Notes: a model not told the origin generated them from the sequence alone. Counted from the stretch's first letter, positions 53,726 through 61,974 are shown. The stretch is 64,000 nucleotides of DNA from Mycolicibacterium boenickei (GCF_010731295.1 NZ_AP022579.1:1488001-1552000); one strand, 5' to 3'. Numbers and translations: made by a program.

Positions 53726-55698
53726 GTGAGGCGTGTGGCTGCGGCAGCGACGAACGTAGCGACGACGAGCACGAACCCGAACGGCTCTGGGAGATCACCG
53801 AACTGCGCGCCGCCGCGGTGGCGGGTGTGGTGCTGCTGGCCGGGTATGTGGTCGGCGGGGCCGGCGGGCCCCGCCCGGTCGAAATCGGGTTGTATGCGCT
53901 GGCGTTGGCGATCGGGGCCTACACGTTCGTGCCCTCGACGCTGCGCCGGCTGACCCAAGGCAAGATCGGGGTCGGCACGCTGATGACGATCGCCGCGGTC
54001 GGCGCAGTGATCCTCGGCGAGGTCGGCGAGGCCGCCATGCTGGCGTTCCTGTTCTCCATCAGCGAAGGTCTCGAAGAATACTCGCTGGCCCGCACCCGCC
54101 GCGGCCTGCGCGCCCTGTTGTCGCTGGTGCCCGATGAGGCCACCGTCCTGCGCGACGGCGCCGAAACCATCATCCCGCCAAGCGAATTGCGGGTGGGTGA
54201 CCGGATGCTGGTCAAACCCGGTGAACGCGTCGCCACCGACGGGGTCATCGTCTCAGGCCGTACCGCGCTGGATGTTTCGGCGATCACCGGCGAATCCGTG
54301 CCGGTGGAGGCCGGGCCCGGTGATGAGGTGTTCGCCGGGTCGATCAACGGCACCGGGGTGCTCGAGGTCGAGGTCACCAGCAGCGCCGCCGACAACTCGC
54401 TGGCCCGCATTGTGGCCATCGTGGAGGCCGAGCAGTCCCGCAAGGGCGAAGCCCAGCGCCTGGCCGACCGCATCGCCAAACCCCTGGTCCCGACGATCAT
54501 GATCGCCGGCGTCCTCATCGCGGCCATCGGCAGCGTGTTGGGTGATCCGCTGGTGTGGATCGAACGCGCCCTGGTGGTGCTGGTGGCGGCCTCCCCATGC
54601 GCGCTGGCGATCTCGGTGCCGGTCACCGTGGTCGCCGCGATCGGCGCGGCCAGCAAGCTCGGCGTCCTGGTCAAGGGCGGCGCGGCGCTGGAAGCCCTGG
54701 GCGCGGTCCGCACCGTGGCGCTGGATAAGACCGGCACATTGACTGCCAACAAGCCCACCGTCATCGACGTCGCCACCACCAACGGCGCCACCCGCGAGCA
54801 TGTGCTGGAGGTCGCGGCGGCGTTGGAGGCCCGCAGCGAACACCCCCTGGCTGCAGCGATCCTCGCCGCCGCCGAGGGCCCGGTCCGACCCGCCGAGGAG
54901 GTGGAGGCGGTCACCGGCGCCGGCCTCACCGGGTATCGCGACGGCCGCCGGTTGCGGCTCGGTCGGCCCGGCTGGCTCGATCCCGGCCCGCTGGCCGAAC
55001 AGGTCGCCAAGATGCAGGCCGCCGGGGCGACCGCGGTGCTGGTCGAAGACAACGGTCAGGTCATTGGGGCGGTCGCGGTGCGTGACGAACTACGGCCCGA
55101 AGCCGCCCGGGTCGTCGAGGCGTTACGCCGTGGGGGTTATCAGGTGGCGATGCTGACCGGTGACAACCAAGCGACCGCGACCGCCCTGGCCAAGCAGGTG
55201 GGGATCGATACGGTGCATGCTGATCTGCGGCCCGAAGACAAGGCCGCGCTGATTAGTCAACTGCGCCAACATTCCTCGACGGCCATGGTCGGTGACGGCG
55301 TCAACGACGCCCCCGCCCTGGCCACCGCAGACCTCGGCATCGCCATGGGCGCAATGGGCACCGACGTGGCGATCGAAACCGCCGACGTCGCCCTCATGGG
55401 TGAAGACCTGCGCCACCTCACCCAAGCCTTCGCCCACGCCCGCCGTGCCCGGCGCATCATGCTGCAAAACGTCGGCCTCTCACTGGGCCTGATCACGGTA
55501 CTCATTCCGCTCGCCCTCACCGGGATGCTGGGGTTGGCCGCGGTCGTCGCCGTGCACGAACTCGCCGAAATCGTCGTCATCGCCAACGGGGTCCGCGCCG
55601 GACGCACCAAACCCCTCCGGGGCGCCATCATCGAAACCGGAACCGACTCCCACCGGCTGGCACACACCCGCACCCAGGAAACCACGACAGCCAGTTGA
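53722..55698 (+). CDS. P1B-type heavy-metal ATPase
   Basis: A 658-residue metal exporter. Features in order: a short cysteine-rich start (CGCGSDERSDDEHEPE), TGES at 189-192, the transmembrane metal motif S-P-C at 291-293, DKTGT at 335-339 (phosphorylated D335), SEHPLA and GDGVNDAPAL. The last helix carries HELAEIVVIANGVRAGR. The SPC motif is that of P1B-4-like pumps; the sensor beside it suggests Cd, Pb, Zn or Co (inference). There is no full N-terminal metal-binding domain. A relic of a second copy's C-terminus lies at 56133-56240. Confidence 0.93.
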   Translation: MSEACGCGSDERSDDEHEPERLWEITELRAAAVAGVVLLAGYVVGGAGGPRPVEIGLYALALAIGAYTFVPSTLRRLTQGKIGVGTLMTIAAVGAVILGEVGEAAMLAFLFSISEGLEEYSLARTRRGLRALLSLVPDEATVLRDGAETIIPPSELRVGDRMLVKPGERVATDGVIVSGRTALDVSAITGESVPVEAGPGDEVFAGSINGTGVLEVEVTSSAADNSLARIVAIVEAEQSRKGEAQRLADRIAKPLVPTIMIAGVLIAAIGSVLGDPLVWIERALVVLVAASPCALAISVPVTVVAAIGAASKLGVLVKGGAALEALGAVRTVALDKTGTLTANKPTVIDVATTNGATREHVLEVAAALEARSEHPLAAAILAAAEGPVRPAEEVEAVTGAGLTGYRDGRRLRLGRPGWLDPGPLAEQVAKMQAAGATAVLVEDNGQVIGAVAVRDELRPEAARVVEALRRGGYQVAMLTGDNQATATALAKQVGIDTVHADLRPEDKAALISQLRQHSSTAMVGDGVNDAPALATADLGIAMGAMGTDVAIETADVALMGEDLRHLTQAFAHARRARRIMLQNVGLSLGLITVLIPLALTGMLGLAAVVAVHELAEIVVIANGVRAGRTKPLRGAIIETGTDSHRLAHTRTQETTTAS

Positions 55699-55770
55699 AC
55701 TCGGGGCGCAACAGGATCACGTCACAGCCAAGAGGGGTCGGCCGAGCAACGGGGTGAAACCCCGGATCGA

Positions 55771-56034
55771 TCAGGTCAACGGTGTCGCACTCCGCAGCGC
55801 CGCCAGCACGCGATCCCTGGTCGGAAGGTCCAATCGGCATGCATCAGCTGCCAACTCAGTGCCCGGCTTCATGATATCCACACCATCAACGAGCACCGTC
55901 GGCGATGGATATGCACCGACCCTTTCCACCACCACATCGTCAGCGATACCCACCTCAGACAGACACTCGGCGAGCAAGCGCCGAGCCGCCGCCGCATTCG
56001 GACACCCCGGGCTCGTGAGAAGCTCCACACGCAT
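55771..56034 (-). CDS. Small thioredoxin-fold protein
   Basis: From the ATG at 56034 the protein is 87 residues. MRVELLTSPGCPNAAAARRL looks like the start of a thioredoxin or glutaredoxin fold with a single Cys at the CxxC position (GCPNA) and a later cis-Pro-type PSPTVLVDGVD. Single-Cys forms of this kind occur near mercury and arsenic genes. The longer frame to 56112 is rejected because it enters low-quality sequence. Confidence 0.65.
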   Translation of the reverse strand: MRVELLTSPGCPNAAAARRLLAECLSEVGIADDVVVERVGAYPSPTVLVDGVDIMKPGTELAADACRLDLPTRDRVLAALRSATPLT

Positions 56035-56132
56035 ACATCCAGCTTCGCTCAACCCGCGCGAGTTCTGCACGCCTCCAGGCGGGGCCAACTGACACCGCCC
56101 AGGCGGAGCCAATTTAGGTTGACATAGGCACG

Positions 56133-56240
56133 GTGCACGAAATCGTCGTCATCGCCAACGGTGTGCGCGCCGGACGCACCACACCACTGGCCGCTGGTGC
56201 CACGACCGAAGCGCCGACGGCGGCTGCAACGCACACATAG
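56133..56240 (+). pseudogene. C-terminal fragment of a second P1B-type ATPase
   Basis: A 35-codon frame from a GTG reads VHEIVVIANGVRAGRTTPLA and continues to a TAG. It matches the last part of the upstream pump (HELAEIVVIANGVRAGRTKP) except that nine bases between two GAA repeats are lost. No ATPase sequence lies before it. It marks past recombination within the island. Confidence 0.85.
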
Positions 56241-56296
56241 GCCCACCACCAGTGGTGGCGCTGCTGGCTGACGCTGGCCTGACCGCTCAGCGGGCG

Positions 56297-56662
56297 CTAT
56301 GCGCGAAGCCAGTCCCATGCGGGTTCGAGTTGATCGCGTGGAAACGTCTTCAGTTGACCGCGGATGAGCAGTGCCGCGGGTATTTTGACGCACCATTCTT
56401 CCCATTTCGGGGCGCCCAGCATGGCGATCTTGTCGAAGTGACGTCGATGTTTGAGGTCGAAGATCGTGTTGGCCCAGGCCGCGGGAAGGGTCCAGCCTTC
56501 AAAGGATTCGTCGATCAGGATCAGCACCCGCAACGTGGTGTACTGCTCCAGAAGGGAGTCGATTCGTGGGCCGAGCACGTCGCGGTAGGTTTGCCGGTTC
56601 AGCTTGCCGCTGAACCGGATTCCGACGACATTGCCGGTGCTGCAGGACAGGAACTCGATCAC
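56297..56662 (-). CDS. SpoIIAA-like (STAS-type) protein
   Basis: A 121-residue soluble protein from a GTG at 56662 with AGGAGG upstream. The sequence GIRFSGKLNRQTYRDVLGPR and TTLRVLILIDESFEGWT fits the SpoIIAA-like family, which bind hydrophobic ligands or act as anti-anti-sigma-like switches. Last gene of the MerR operon. Confidence 0.72.
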   Translation of the reverse strand: MIEFLSCSTGNVVGIRFSGKLNRQTYRDVLGPRIDSLLEQYTTLRVLILIDESFEGWTLPAAWANTIFDLKHRRHFDKIAMLGAPKWEEWCVKIPAALLIRGQLKTFPRDQLEPAWDWLRA

Positions 56663-56685
56663 AGCATGCCCCTCCTGGGGAAGTG

Positions 56686-57018
56686 TCAGTGCGCGCGTGG
56701 GCCGTACATGATCACGGCGACGCCGGCCAGGCAGACCAGGGCGCCGATGATGTCCCAGCGGTCGGGTCGAAACCCGTCCAGCGCCATGCCCCAGGCCAGT
56801 GAGCCGGCGACGAACACGCCGCCGTAGGCGGCCAGGATCCGGCCGAAATGCGCATCCGGCTGCAGGGTGGCGACAAACCCGTAGATTCCGAGTGCGATGA
56901 CGCCGAGCCCGGCCCATAGCCAGCCGCGTTGCTCGCGCACACCTTGCCAGATCAGCCACGCGCCTCCGATTTCGGCGACCGCGGCCAACACGAACAACAG
57001 GATTGAACGGATCACCAT
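56686..57018 (-). CDS. YnfA-family (UPF0060) membrane protein
   Basis: A 110-residue protein of four helices with the family pattern [57 protein letters not shown] and [20 protein letters not shown]. YnfA is an SMR-like protein; export of cations or dyes has been proposed. Ten bp after the upstream gene. Confidence 0.9.
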   Translation of the reverse strand: MVIRSILLFVLAAVAEIGGAWLIWQGVREQRGWLWAGLGVIALGIYGFVATLQPDAHFGRILAAYGGVFVAGSLAWGMALDGFRPDRWDIIGALVCLAGVAVIMYGPRAH

Positions 57019-57028
57019 GGTGATGACC

Positions 57029-57361
57029 CTAGGAGACCTGGCCGGGCACTGGGGCCGCTGCCGGCTGTGATCGTCGGCACCGGCAACTGGTGTTCGTGTT
57101 CGGACGAGTGCACTGGCAGGTGTCGGCTCCGCGTCGGCGGTAGGCGCGGATCTGTGACACGACCACCCCGACGACTCCGACGGCGATGAGCGCGAATCCG
57201 AGTGGCTCTAGCCACCGGGAACCGACGAGCAGCATGCCACCGCCGGCGATGCCGGCCGCGGCCAGCAGTGGCACGACCACACAGCAGCCCACACATGCCA
57301 GCGCCCCGACGCCGATCGATGCCCACCACGCCTTGCGGGCGCGGTCGTCAGCAGCAGCCAC
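57029..57361 (-). CDS. Small Cys-rich membrane protein (MerT-like)
   Basis: From a GTG at 57361 (AAGGCGG site) the protein is 110 residues with helices at about 10-37 and 45-64. The first helix holds CVGCC, as the mercury transporter MerT has a vicinal cysteine pair in its first helix. The tail is Cys-rich ([16 protein letters not shown]). It may bind or carry Hg(II) or a similar soft metal. Its start overlaps the merR stop by 14 bp. Confidence 0.72.
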   Translation of the reverse strand: MAAADDRARKAWWASIGVGALACVGCCVVVPLLAAAGIAGGGMLLVGSRWLEPLGFALIAVGVVGVVVSQIRAYRRRGADTCQCTRPNTNTSCRCRRSQPAAAPVPGQVS

Positions 57362-57800
57362 CGGTGCCGCCTTTCGTCTCGTTGTCGGGTTCTGCGGTGA
57401 ATGGTAGTGGGCAGCAGGGGCTTTCGGCGCAGGCGAGGAGGTCGTCACAGCCCGCGGCGAGCGCAGCACGCAGCGTGTCGCGCACGGCGGTAAGTTCGGC
57501 GAGCTTCTGGTCGACCTCGGCCAGTTTGGTGGCCGCCCGGGTGTGTAGTCCGGCCTCGGAGCGGCTACCGAGTCGGGTGGCGGCCAACAGGTCGGCGACT
57601 TCGTCGAGGGTGAAGCCCAACCGTTGCGCGGCCTTGATCACCCGCATCATGGTCACGGTTTCCGGTGGGTATAGGCGGTGTCCACCCAGTGATCGCTGCG
57701 GCTGGCGCAGCAGGCCGCGTCGCTCGTAGTAGCGCAGCGTCTCGGTGTTGACCCCGGCTGCGGCCGCGACCTGCCCGCTGCGCAATCCGCTGTCGCTCAC
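57348..57800 (-). CDS. MerR-family metal sensor
   Basis: A 150-residue MerR-type activator. The helix-turn-helix is SGQVAAAAGVNTETLRYYER, followed by YPPETVTMMRVIKAAQRLGF. The dimerisation helix ends in Cys-rich metal loops (AAGCDDLLACAESPCCPLPF and a terminal GTGGCC). Mercury-type sensors use three Cys near these positions. It overlaps the upstream gene by ATGA (57797-57800). A MerR-type promoter lies upstream of that gene. Confidence 0.87.
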   Translation of the reverse strand: MSDSGLRSGQVAAAAGVNTETLRYYERRGLLRQPQRSLGGHRLYPPETVTMMRVIKAAQRLGFTLDEVADLLAATRLGSRSEAGLHTRAATKLAEVDQKLAELTAVRDTLRAALAAGCDDLLACAESPCCPLPFTAEPDNETKGGTGGCC

Positions 57801-58141
57801 CGCGTCTGCCCCGTCGTCATGTCACCGATCCGCTGTGCGAGGGCGTCGAGCACGTCGGTGTGCGACGGGGGAACGCCGATGCTTATCACCACATCCGAAC
57901 CGGCCGTGTCGAAGTCGAAGCGGAAAAACGAGCAGCAGCCGACTTCGCGTGCCGCCAGGTCGCGGGCAGCGGCCTCGGCGTCGGCGGCCAGCACAAGATC
58001 CAACCGTGTGGCACTCACCCGTACCGACCGCAGCACCGATTGACCGAATAGCCCGTCGAACTCGGCCACCCGCAACGGCCGATCAACCGTGGGTAACGAG
58101 CACGAATCGGGCACCCAACCCGTAGTTTCCTCGCTGGCCAT
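57797..58141 (-). CDS. Hypothetical protein with vicinal Cys pair, first gene of the MerR operon
   Basis: A 114-residue soluble protein. A conserved-looking core REVGCCSFFRFDFD holds two adjacent Cys, and an upstream Cys lies in PDSCSLP. Families with this core are found beside MerR regulators in actinobacteria (recollection); no function is known to me. It may be a metal-binding or metal-reducing accessory. It is the first gene behind the palindromic promoter. Confidence 0.68.
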   Translation of the reverse strand: MASEETTGWVPDSCSLPTVDRPLRVAEFDGLFGQSVLRSVRVSATRLDLVLAADAEAAARDLAAREVGCCSFFRFDFDTAGSDVVISIGVPPSHTDVLDALAQRIGDMTTGQTR

Positions 58142-58148
58142 ACGTCGA

Positions 58149-58179
58149 CGATAAACCCGTACCTAGGTACGGAATGCAA
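58149..58179 (-). promoter_or_regulatory. MerR-type promoter-operator
   Basis: On the minus strand: -35 TTGCAT (58179-58174), a spacer of 18 bp, and -10 TTTATC (58155-58150). The perfect 16-bp palindrome CCGTACCTAGGTACGG (58157-58172) lies exactly in the middle of the spacer, the arrangement MerR proteins use to twist a long-spacer promoter. Confidence 0.82.
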
Positions 58180-58214
58180 CCCTCAATCGGTGGCGAACGG
58201 CAGCGGGGTGGCCC

Positions 58215-58673
58215 TCAACCGTCTCGGCGGTCGGATTGTGTTGACTGGCCGGCGGGTGGTGCGGCCGCGGTGGACAAGTTGGCGGCCAGGGCCTGGACGC
58301 GCGTGGTGATGTCGTCGCGGATGATTCGCATGCGGTCGATGCCGTCGATGCCGCGCAGGGAGGGTTCGTCGGTGTCCCACCGTTGGATGGTGGTGCCGGG
58401 ATGGTCCTCGAGTTGGGCTTGGGTGCCGACGATGACGACCAGATCGGCCTCGTCGAGCATCTGCTCGGTGAGTTGGGTGGGCTGATGGTCGCTGATGTCG
58501 ACGCCGACTTCGGCCAATGCCTGCACCGATTGTTGGTTGACTGCACCCTTGGCGTGGGTGCCCGCCGAGGTCACGCGGATGTGCGGGCCGGCGATCTGCC
58601 GCATGAGCCCGGCGGCCATCACCGACTTGCCGGCGTTACTGACGCAGACGAACAACACGGATCTGTCGGCCAT
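58215..58673 (-). CDS. Second ArsC-like low-molecular-weight phosphatase-fold protein
   Basis: A 152-residue protein with the P-loop FVCVSNAGKSVMAAGLMR. The nucleophile C10 is present, but Lys replaces the usual Arg of C-x5-R, and no second or third Cys is seen where ArsC has its shuttle cysteines. Some actinobacterial ArsC proteins use mycothiol instead of internal Cys, so it may still be an arsenate:mycothiol enzyme. The C-terminus is long and Pro/Ala-rich. It ends the arsR-acr3-arsC operon. Confidence 0.72.
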   Translation of the reverse strand: MADRSVLFVCVSNAGKSVMAAGLMRQIAGPHIRVTSAGTHAKGAVNQQSVQALAEVGVDISDHQPTQLTEQMLDEADLVVIVGTQAQLEDHPGTTIQRWDTDEPSLRGIDGIDRMRIIRDDITTRVQALAANLSTAAAPPAGQSTQSDRRDG

Positions 58674-58700
58674 ATCGGTGTTTTCCTTGGGTTTTCGCGA

Positions 58701-59369
58701 TTAGCGGGTGATGGGCACGTTCAGATCGGTCAGGAGTCGGTGGATGCGTTCTTCGATGTCGTCGCGGATCGGGCGGACCGCGTCGAGGCCTTGGCCGGCG
58801 GGGTCGGGGAGTTCCCAGTTTTCGTAGCGTTTTCCGGGGAAGATGGGGCAGGCGTCGCCGCAGCCCATGGTGATGACGACGTCGGCGGCTTGCACGATTT
58901 CGTCGGTCCAGGGTTTGGGGTATTCGCCGGTGATGTCGATCCCGACTTCGTGCATGGCCTCGATGGCGGCGGGGTTGATCTCGTTGCCGGGTTCTGACCC
59001 TCCGGACCAGGCGATCGCGTTGTCGCCGGCCAGGTGGGTGAAGAAGCCGAGGGCCATCTGGGAGCGGCCGGCGTTGTGGGTGCATAGGAACAGGACGGTC
59101 GGTTTGCCGTCGCTGATCTTGCCTTCCACCCGGGCCAGGGCGTGGAGGCGCTGGCGGGCGAACCGTTCGGCCAGCAGCGGCAGGAAGTTGGGAATGGTGG
59201 CGCGGCCGGCGAACTGGTCGTAGGACGAGCAGAGGAACCGTTCGATGGTTTCGGTGCCGAAGGTGCCGTCGAACTCGCCGTGCAGACGGCTCGCCGCGGT
59301 TTTCAGGGCGAGTTGTTGGTCGATGGAGAGGTCGTGGCGCAGTTGGTGGGTGACGGGGCTGTCAGTCAT
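58701..59369 (-). CDS. arsC: Arsenate reductase ArsC with N-terminal helical domain
   Basis: A 222-residue protein. Residues 1-85 form a three-helix region found in actinobacterial ArsC fusions. Residues 90-222 are a LMW-PTP-type ArsC: C96 in LFLCTHNAGRSQMAL, then C170 and C174 (MGCGDACP) as the relay cysteines. It reduces As(V) to As(III), which Acr3 exports. Its start overlaps the acr3 stop by 8 bp. Confidence 0.93.
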   Translation of the reverse strand: MTDSPVTHQLRHDLSIDQQLALKTAASRLHGEFDGTFGTETIERFLCSSYDQFAGRATIPNFLPLLAERFARQRLHALARVEGKISDGKPTVLFLCTHNAGRSQMALGFFTHLAGDNAIAWSGGSEPGNEINPAAIEAMHEVGIDITGEYPKPWTDEIVQAADVVITMGCGDACPIFPGKRYENWELPDPAGQGLDAVRPIRDDIEERIHRLLTDLNVPITR

Positions 59370-60480
59370 CGGCTGGTTCCGTTCTCGTCGTCGAGCCGGT
59401 GGGCAGGTGTTGGGAGGTGTGGTGGCTGAACCGATTACGTAGCGCCAGCGAGACGTAGACCAATCCGACCAGGACCGGGACTTCGATGAGCGGGCCGACG
59501 ACCCCGGCCAGCGCTTGGCCGGAGGTGGCGCCGTAGGTGGCGATCGCCACGGCGATGGCCAGTTCGAAGTTGTTGCCGGCGGCGGTGAACGCCAGGGTGG
59601 TGGTGCGCTCATAACCCAGATCCAACAGCGTGCCGAGCAGGTAGCCCCCGCCCCACATGACGGCGAAGTACGCCAACAGAGGTAGGGCGATGCGGGCGAC
59701 GTCCCAGGGTTGGTGGGTGATCTGATCGCCTTGCAGGGCAAAGAGAATCACGATGGTGAACAGCAGACCGTAGAGGGCCCATGGGCCGATCGTCGGTAGG
59801 AACTTGGCCTCATACCAGTCGCGGCCCTTGGTTTTCTCGCCGATGCGGCGGGACAGGTAGCCGGCCAATAGCGGGATGCCGAGGAAGATGAGTACGGATT
59901 TGGCGATCTGCCACGGTGAGGTGTCGATGGTGGTTTGTTCCAGGCCGAGCCAGCCGGGCAACACCGACAAGTAGAACCAGCCCAGCACGGCGAACATGAT
60001 GACTTGGAAGATCGAGTTGAGCGCGACGAGGACGGCGGCGGCTTCGCGGTCTCCGCAGGCCAGGTCGTTCCAGATGATGACCATGGCGATGCAGCGGGCC
60101 AGTCCGACGATGATCAGGCCGGTGCGGTATTCGGGCAGGTCGGGCAGTAGCAGCCAGGCGAGTGCGAACATCAGCGCGGGTCCGAGCACCCAGTTCAGGA
60201 CCAGTGAGGAGAGCAGGAGTTTGCGGTCGCCGGTGACGGTGTCGAGGCGGTCGTAGCGGACTTTCGCCAGCACCGGATACATCATGATCAACAGGCCCAG
60301 GGCGATCGGCAGCGAAATCCCGTCGATCTGAACCTTTTCCAGAGCGGTGTTCAGGCCGGGGATCCAGCGGCCCAGCAGCAGCCCTGCGACCATGGCCGCG
60401 CCGATCCATAAGGGCAGGAACCGGTCGAGGGTGGAGAGCTTGCCGACGACCGCTGGAGGGGATGTGGTGGTGTCGGTCAT
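59362..60480 (-). CDS. acr3: Arsenite efflux pump Acr3
   Basis: A 372-residue, ten-helix arsenite permease of the BASS/Acr3 family. The conserved Cys is in VGLARCIAMVIIWNDLACGD, and LAFTAAGNNFELAIAVAIAT marks the later core helix. It drives arsenite out. The ATG at 60480 overlaps the arsR stop (60477) as ATGA. Confidence 0.95.
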   Translation of the reverse strand: MTDTTTSPPAVVGKLSTLDRFLPLWIGAAMVAGLLLGRWIPGLNTALEKVQIDGISLPIALGLLIMMYPVLAKVRYDRLDTVTGDRKLLLSSLVLNWVLGPALMFALAWLLLPDLPEYRTGLIIVGLARCIAMVIIWNDLACGDREAAAVLVALNSIFQVIMFAVLGWFYLSVLPGWLGLEQTTIDTSPWQIAKSVLIFLGIPLLAGYLSRRIGEKTKGRDWYEAKFLPTIGPWALYGLLFTIVILFALQGDQITHQPWDVARIALPLLAYFAVMWGGGYLLGTLLDLGYERTTTLAFTAAGNNFELAIAVAIATYGATSGQALAGVVGPLIEVPVLVGLVYVSLALRNRFSHHTSQHLPTGSTTRTEPADD

Positions 60481-60857
60481 GCCGATACTCCCGCCACGGT
60501 GTGGGCGGTGGTCGCGCCGAGGAGCACGGCCAGGCTGGCCAGCGCTTCGGGCACCACGGCGTAATACACCCACGACGCCCGGCGCTGCGAGGTCAGCAAT
60601 CCAGCGTCCCGCAGCACTTTGAGGTGATGGCTGATGGTCGGCTGGGAGACTTCCAGCCCGGGTGAGATGTCACAGACGCAGGCCTCGCTGCCGGCGTGGC
60701 TGGCGATCGCCGAGAACAGCTGCAGCCGCACCGGATCGGCCAGCGCCTTGAGCTTGACCGCCATATCCGCCGCCACCGCCGCCGATATGGGTTCGTGCAG
60801 CAGGGCGCCCGGAGGGCAACACACTTGATCGGCCAACATCTCCCGGGACTTCGACAT
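60477..60857 (-). CDS. arsR: Arsenite-sensing ArsR repressor (CxC type)
   Basis: A 126-residue SmtB/ArsR protein. The metalloid site is the C60-V-C62 pair in EACVCDISPGLEVSQP, with another C13-C14 near the N-terminus. The helix-turn-helix reads VSQPTISHHLKVLRDAGLL. It is close to Rv2642-like ArsR. It heads the acr3-arsC-arsC operon and has an operator just upstream. Confidence 0.93.
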   Translation of the reverse strand: MSKSREMLADQVCCPPGALLHEPISAAVAADMAVKLKALADPVRLQLFSAIASHAGSEACVCDISPGLEVSQPTISHHLKVLRDAGLLTSQRRASWVYYAVVPEALASLAVLLGATTAHTVAGVSA

Positions 60858-60860
60858 ACA

Positions 60861-60880
60861 TCGATATTGACAGCTATCGA
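60861..60880 (-). promoter_or_regulatory. ArsR operator
   Basis: TCGATA-N8-TATCGA (60861-60880) lies only 3 bp before the arsR start codon (60857) and is the probable autorepression site. The spacer contains TTGACAGC. Confidence 0.72.
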
Positions 60881-60899
60881 ATCAGATGGCAAATGAACG

Positions 60900-61412
60900 T
60901 CAGGTGAAGATGAGCTGGGCCGCGTGGAAGTCGAAATGGCGCCCTGGGTAGCGGTAGACGTCTTCGAGCGTCATGTAATCGGAGAAGAACGGATCCCATC
61001 CCGGCGGGAAGTGCATGCCGCGGCGCAGGGAGTCGTCGGTTTCTCGGGCGAGTCGTTGTTGCAGCGCGGCGATGACCCGGTCGAGTTTGGCGCCCATCCT
61101 GACCCGGTTGTAAACCAGGGCGGCGGCACACGATCCGTAGTAGTTGACGTGATGAAACGGCGTGGTCGCGGCGTTGAGCACCCGGGCGTAGGTGACGCTG
61201 ACGCGGTCAGGCAGTCGGCCCATCACCCGCACCAGGGGCAGCAGTCGCTGCACGACCATGTAGCCGAACACCATGTGGAACAGCAATTGCTCGTTGGTCC
61301 AACGGGTTCCGCGCGTCGGGGCGCCCCAGTCGTCGGGACCGGCGGCCGCCAGTAGCTGGTGAAACGTGACACGCGCGCGCTCCAGATCGGCAGCGATGGC
61401 GTCGCGGTCCAT
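60900..61412 (-). CDS. DinB-like (four-helix) putative metal-dependent protein
   Basis: A 170-residue helical protein. The DinB/YfiT pattern has a helix-1 His (NEQLLFHMVFGYMVV) and a later His pair (RYPGRHFDFHAAQL). Members include mycothiol- or bacillithiol-dependent S-transferases, so it may detoxify with mycothiol. It lies between the cadI/arsI-type gene and the ars operon and may be co-regulated with either. Confidence 0.75.
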   Translation of the reverse strand: MDRDAIAADLERARVTFHQLLAAAGPDDWGAPTRGTRWTNEQLLFHMVFGYMVVQRLLPLVRVMGRLPDRVSVTYARVLNAATTPFHHVNYYGSCAAALVYNRVRMGAKLDRVIAALQQRLARETDDSLRRGMHFPPGWDPFFSDYMTLEDVYRYPGRHFDFHAAQLIFT

Positions 61413-61475
61413 GCCCCGATCATGCGCCTACCGCGGCCCGTGTGGCCACGGCCGCGGCAGGTCGCGAACGGTCGG

Positions 61476-61952
61476 CTAGCAGCAGGATGCTGCGGCTTGA
61501 TCTGACTCCTTGGATGCGCCGCCGCAGCACACATCACCGTCACCCTCACTGGATTCGTCGAGGTGCTGTGGGCTGGCGCCGAATGTGTCGGAGTCGGCCA
61601 GCACGGTGTAGACCTCCCATTTCTCCCCGGCCGGGCCGGTCACCCAGACCTTGTCCTGGGTGGCGAAGCAACAGGTGGTGCCGATCTCCTCGTCGGTGAA
61701 CAGCCCCTCGCCGGTCAGCCGGGCGATCTCGGCATGGACGGCTTCCCTGGACTCCACCTCGACGCCGAGGTGGTTGATGGTGCCGCCCTTACCGGGGTTT
61801 TCCAGCAGCACCAGCTTCAGCGGCGGCTCGGTGACGGCGAAGTTGGCATAGCCCGGCTTCACCTTCGCCGGAGTGGTGTTGAACAGCTTGGAGTAGAACG
61901 TGATCGCCTCATCGAGATCATCAACATTGAGGGCGAGTTGAACACGGGACAT
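61476..61952 (-). CDS. CadI/ArsI-type vicinal-oxygen-chelate protein
   Basis: A 158-residue glyoxalase-fold protein, very like M. tuberculosis CadI (starts MSRVQLAL). The vicinal pair C94-C95 (GTTCCFATQDKVWV) is the organoarsenical site of ArsI C-As lyases; H61 and E113 are in place as metal ligands, but the first ligand position is Gln5 where ArsI has His. A Cys-rich tail (DVCCGGA and CC at the end) is added. So it may bind Cd/As rather than cleave C-As bonds. Divergent from the second ArsR with operators between. Confidence 0.9.
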   Translation of the reverse strand: MSRVQLALNVDDLDEAITFYSKLFNTTPAKVKPGYANFAVTEPPLKLVLLENPGKGGTINHLGVEVESREAVHAEIARLTGEGLFTDEEIGTTCCFATQDKVWVTGPAGEKWEVYTVLADSDTFGASPQHLDESSEGDGDVCCGGASKESDQAAASCC

Positions 61953-61974
61953 AATCCGCCTCCTCTAGGGCTGA

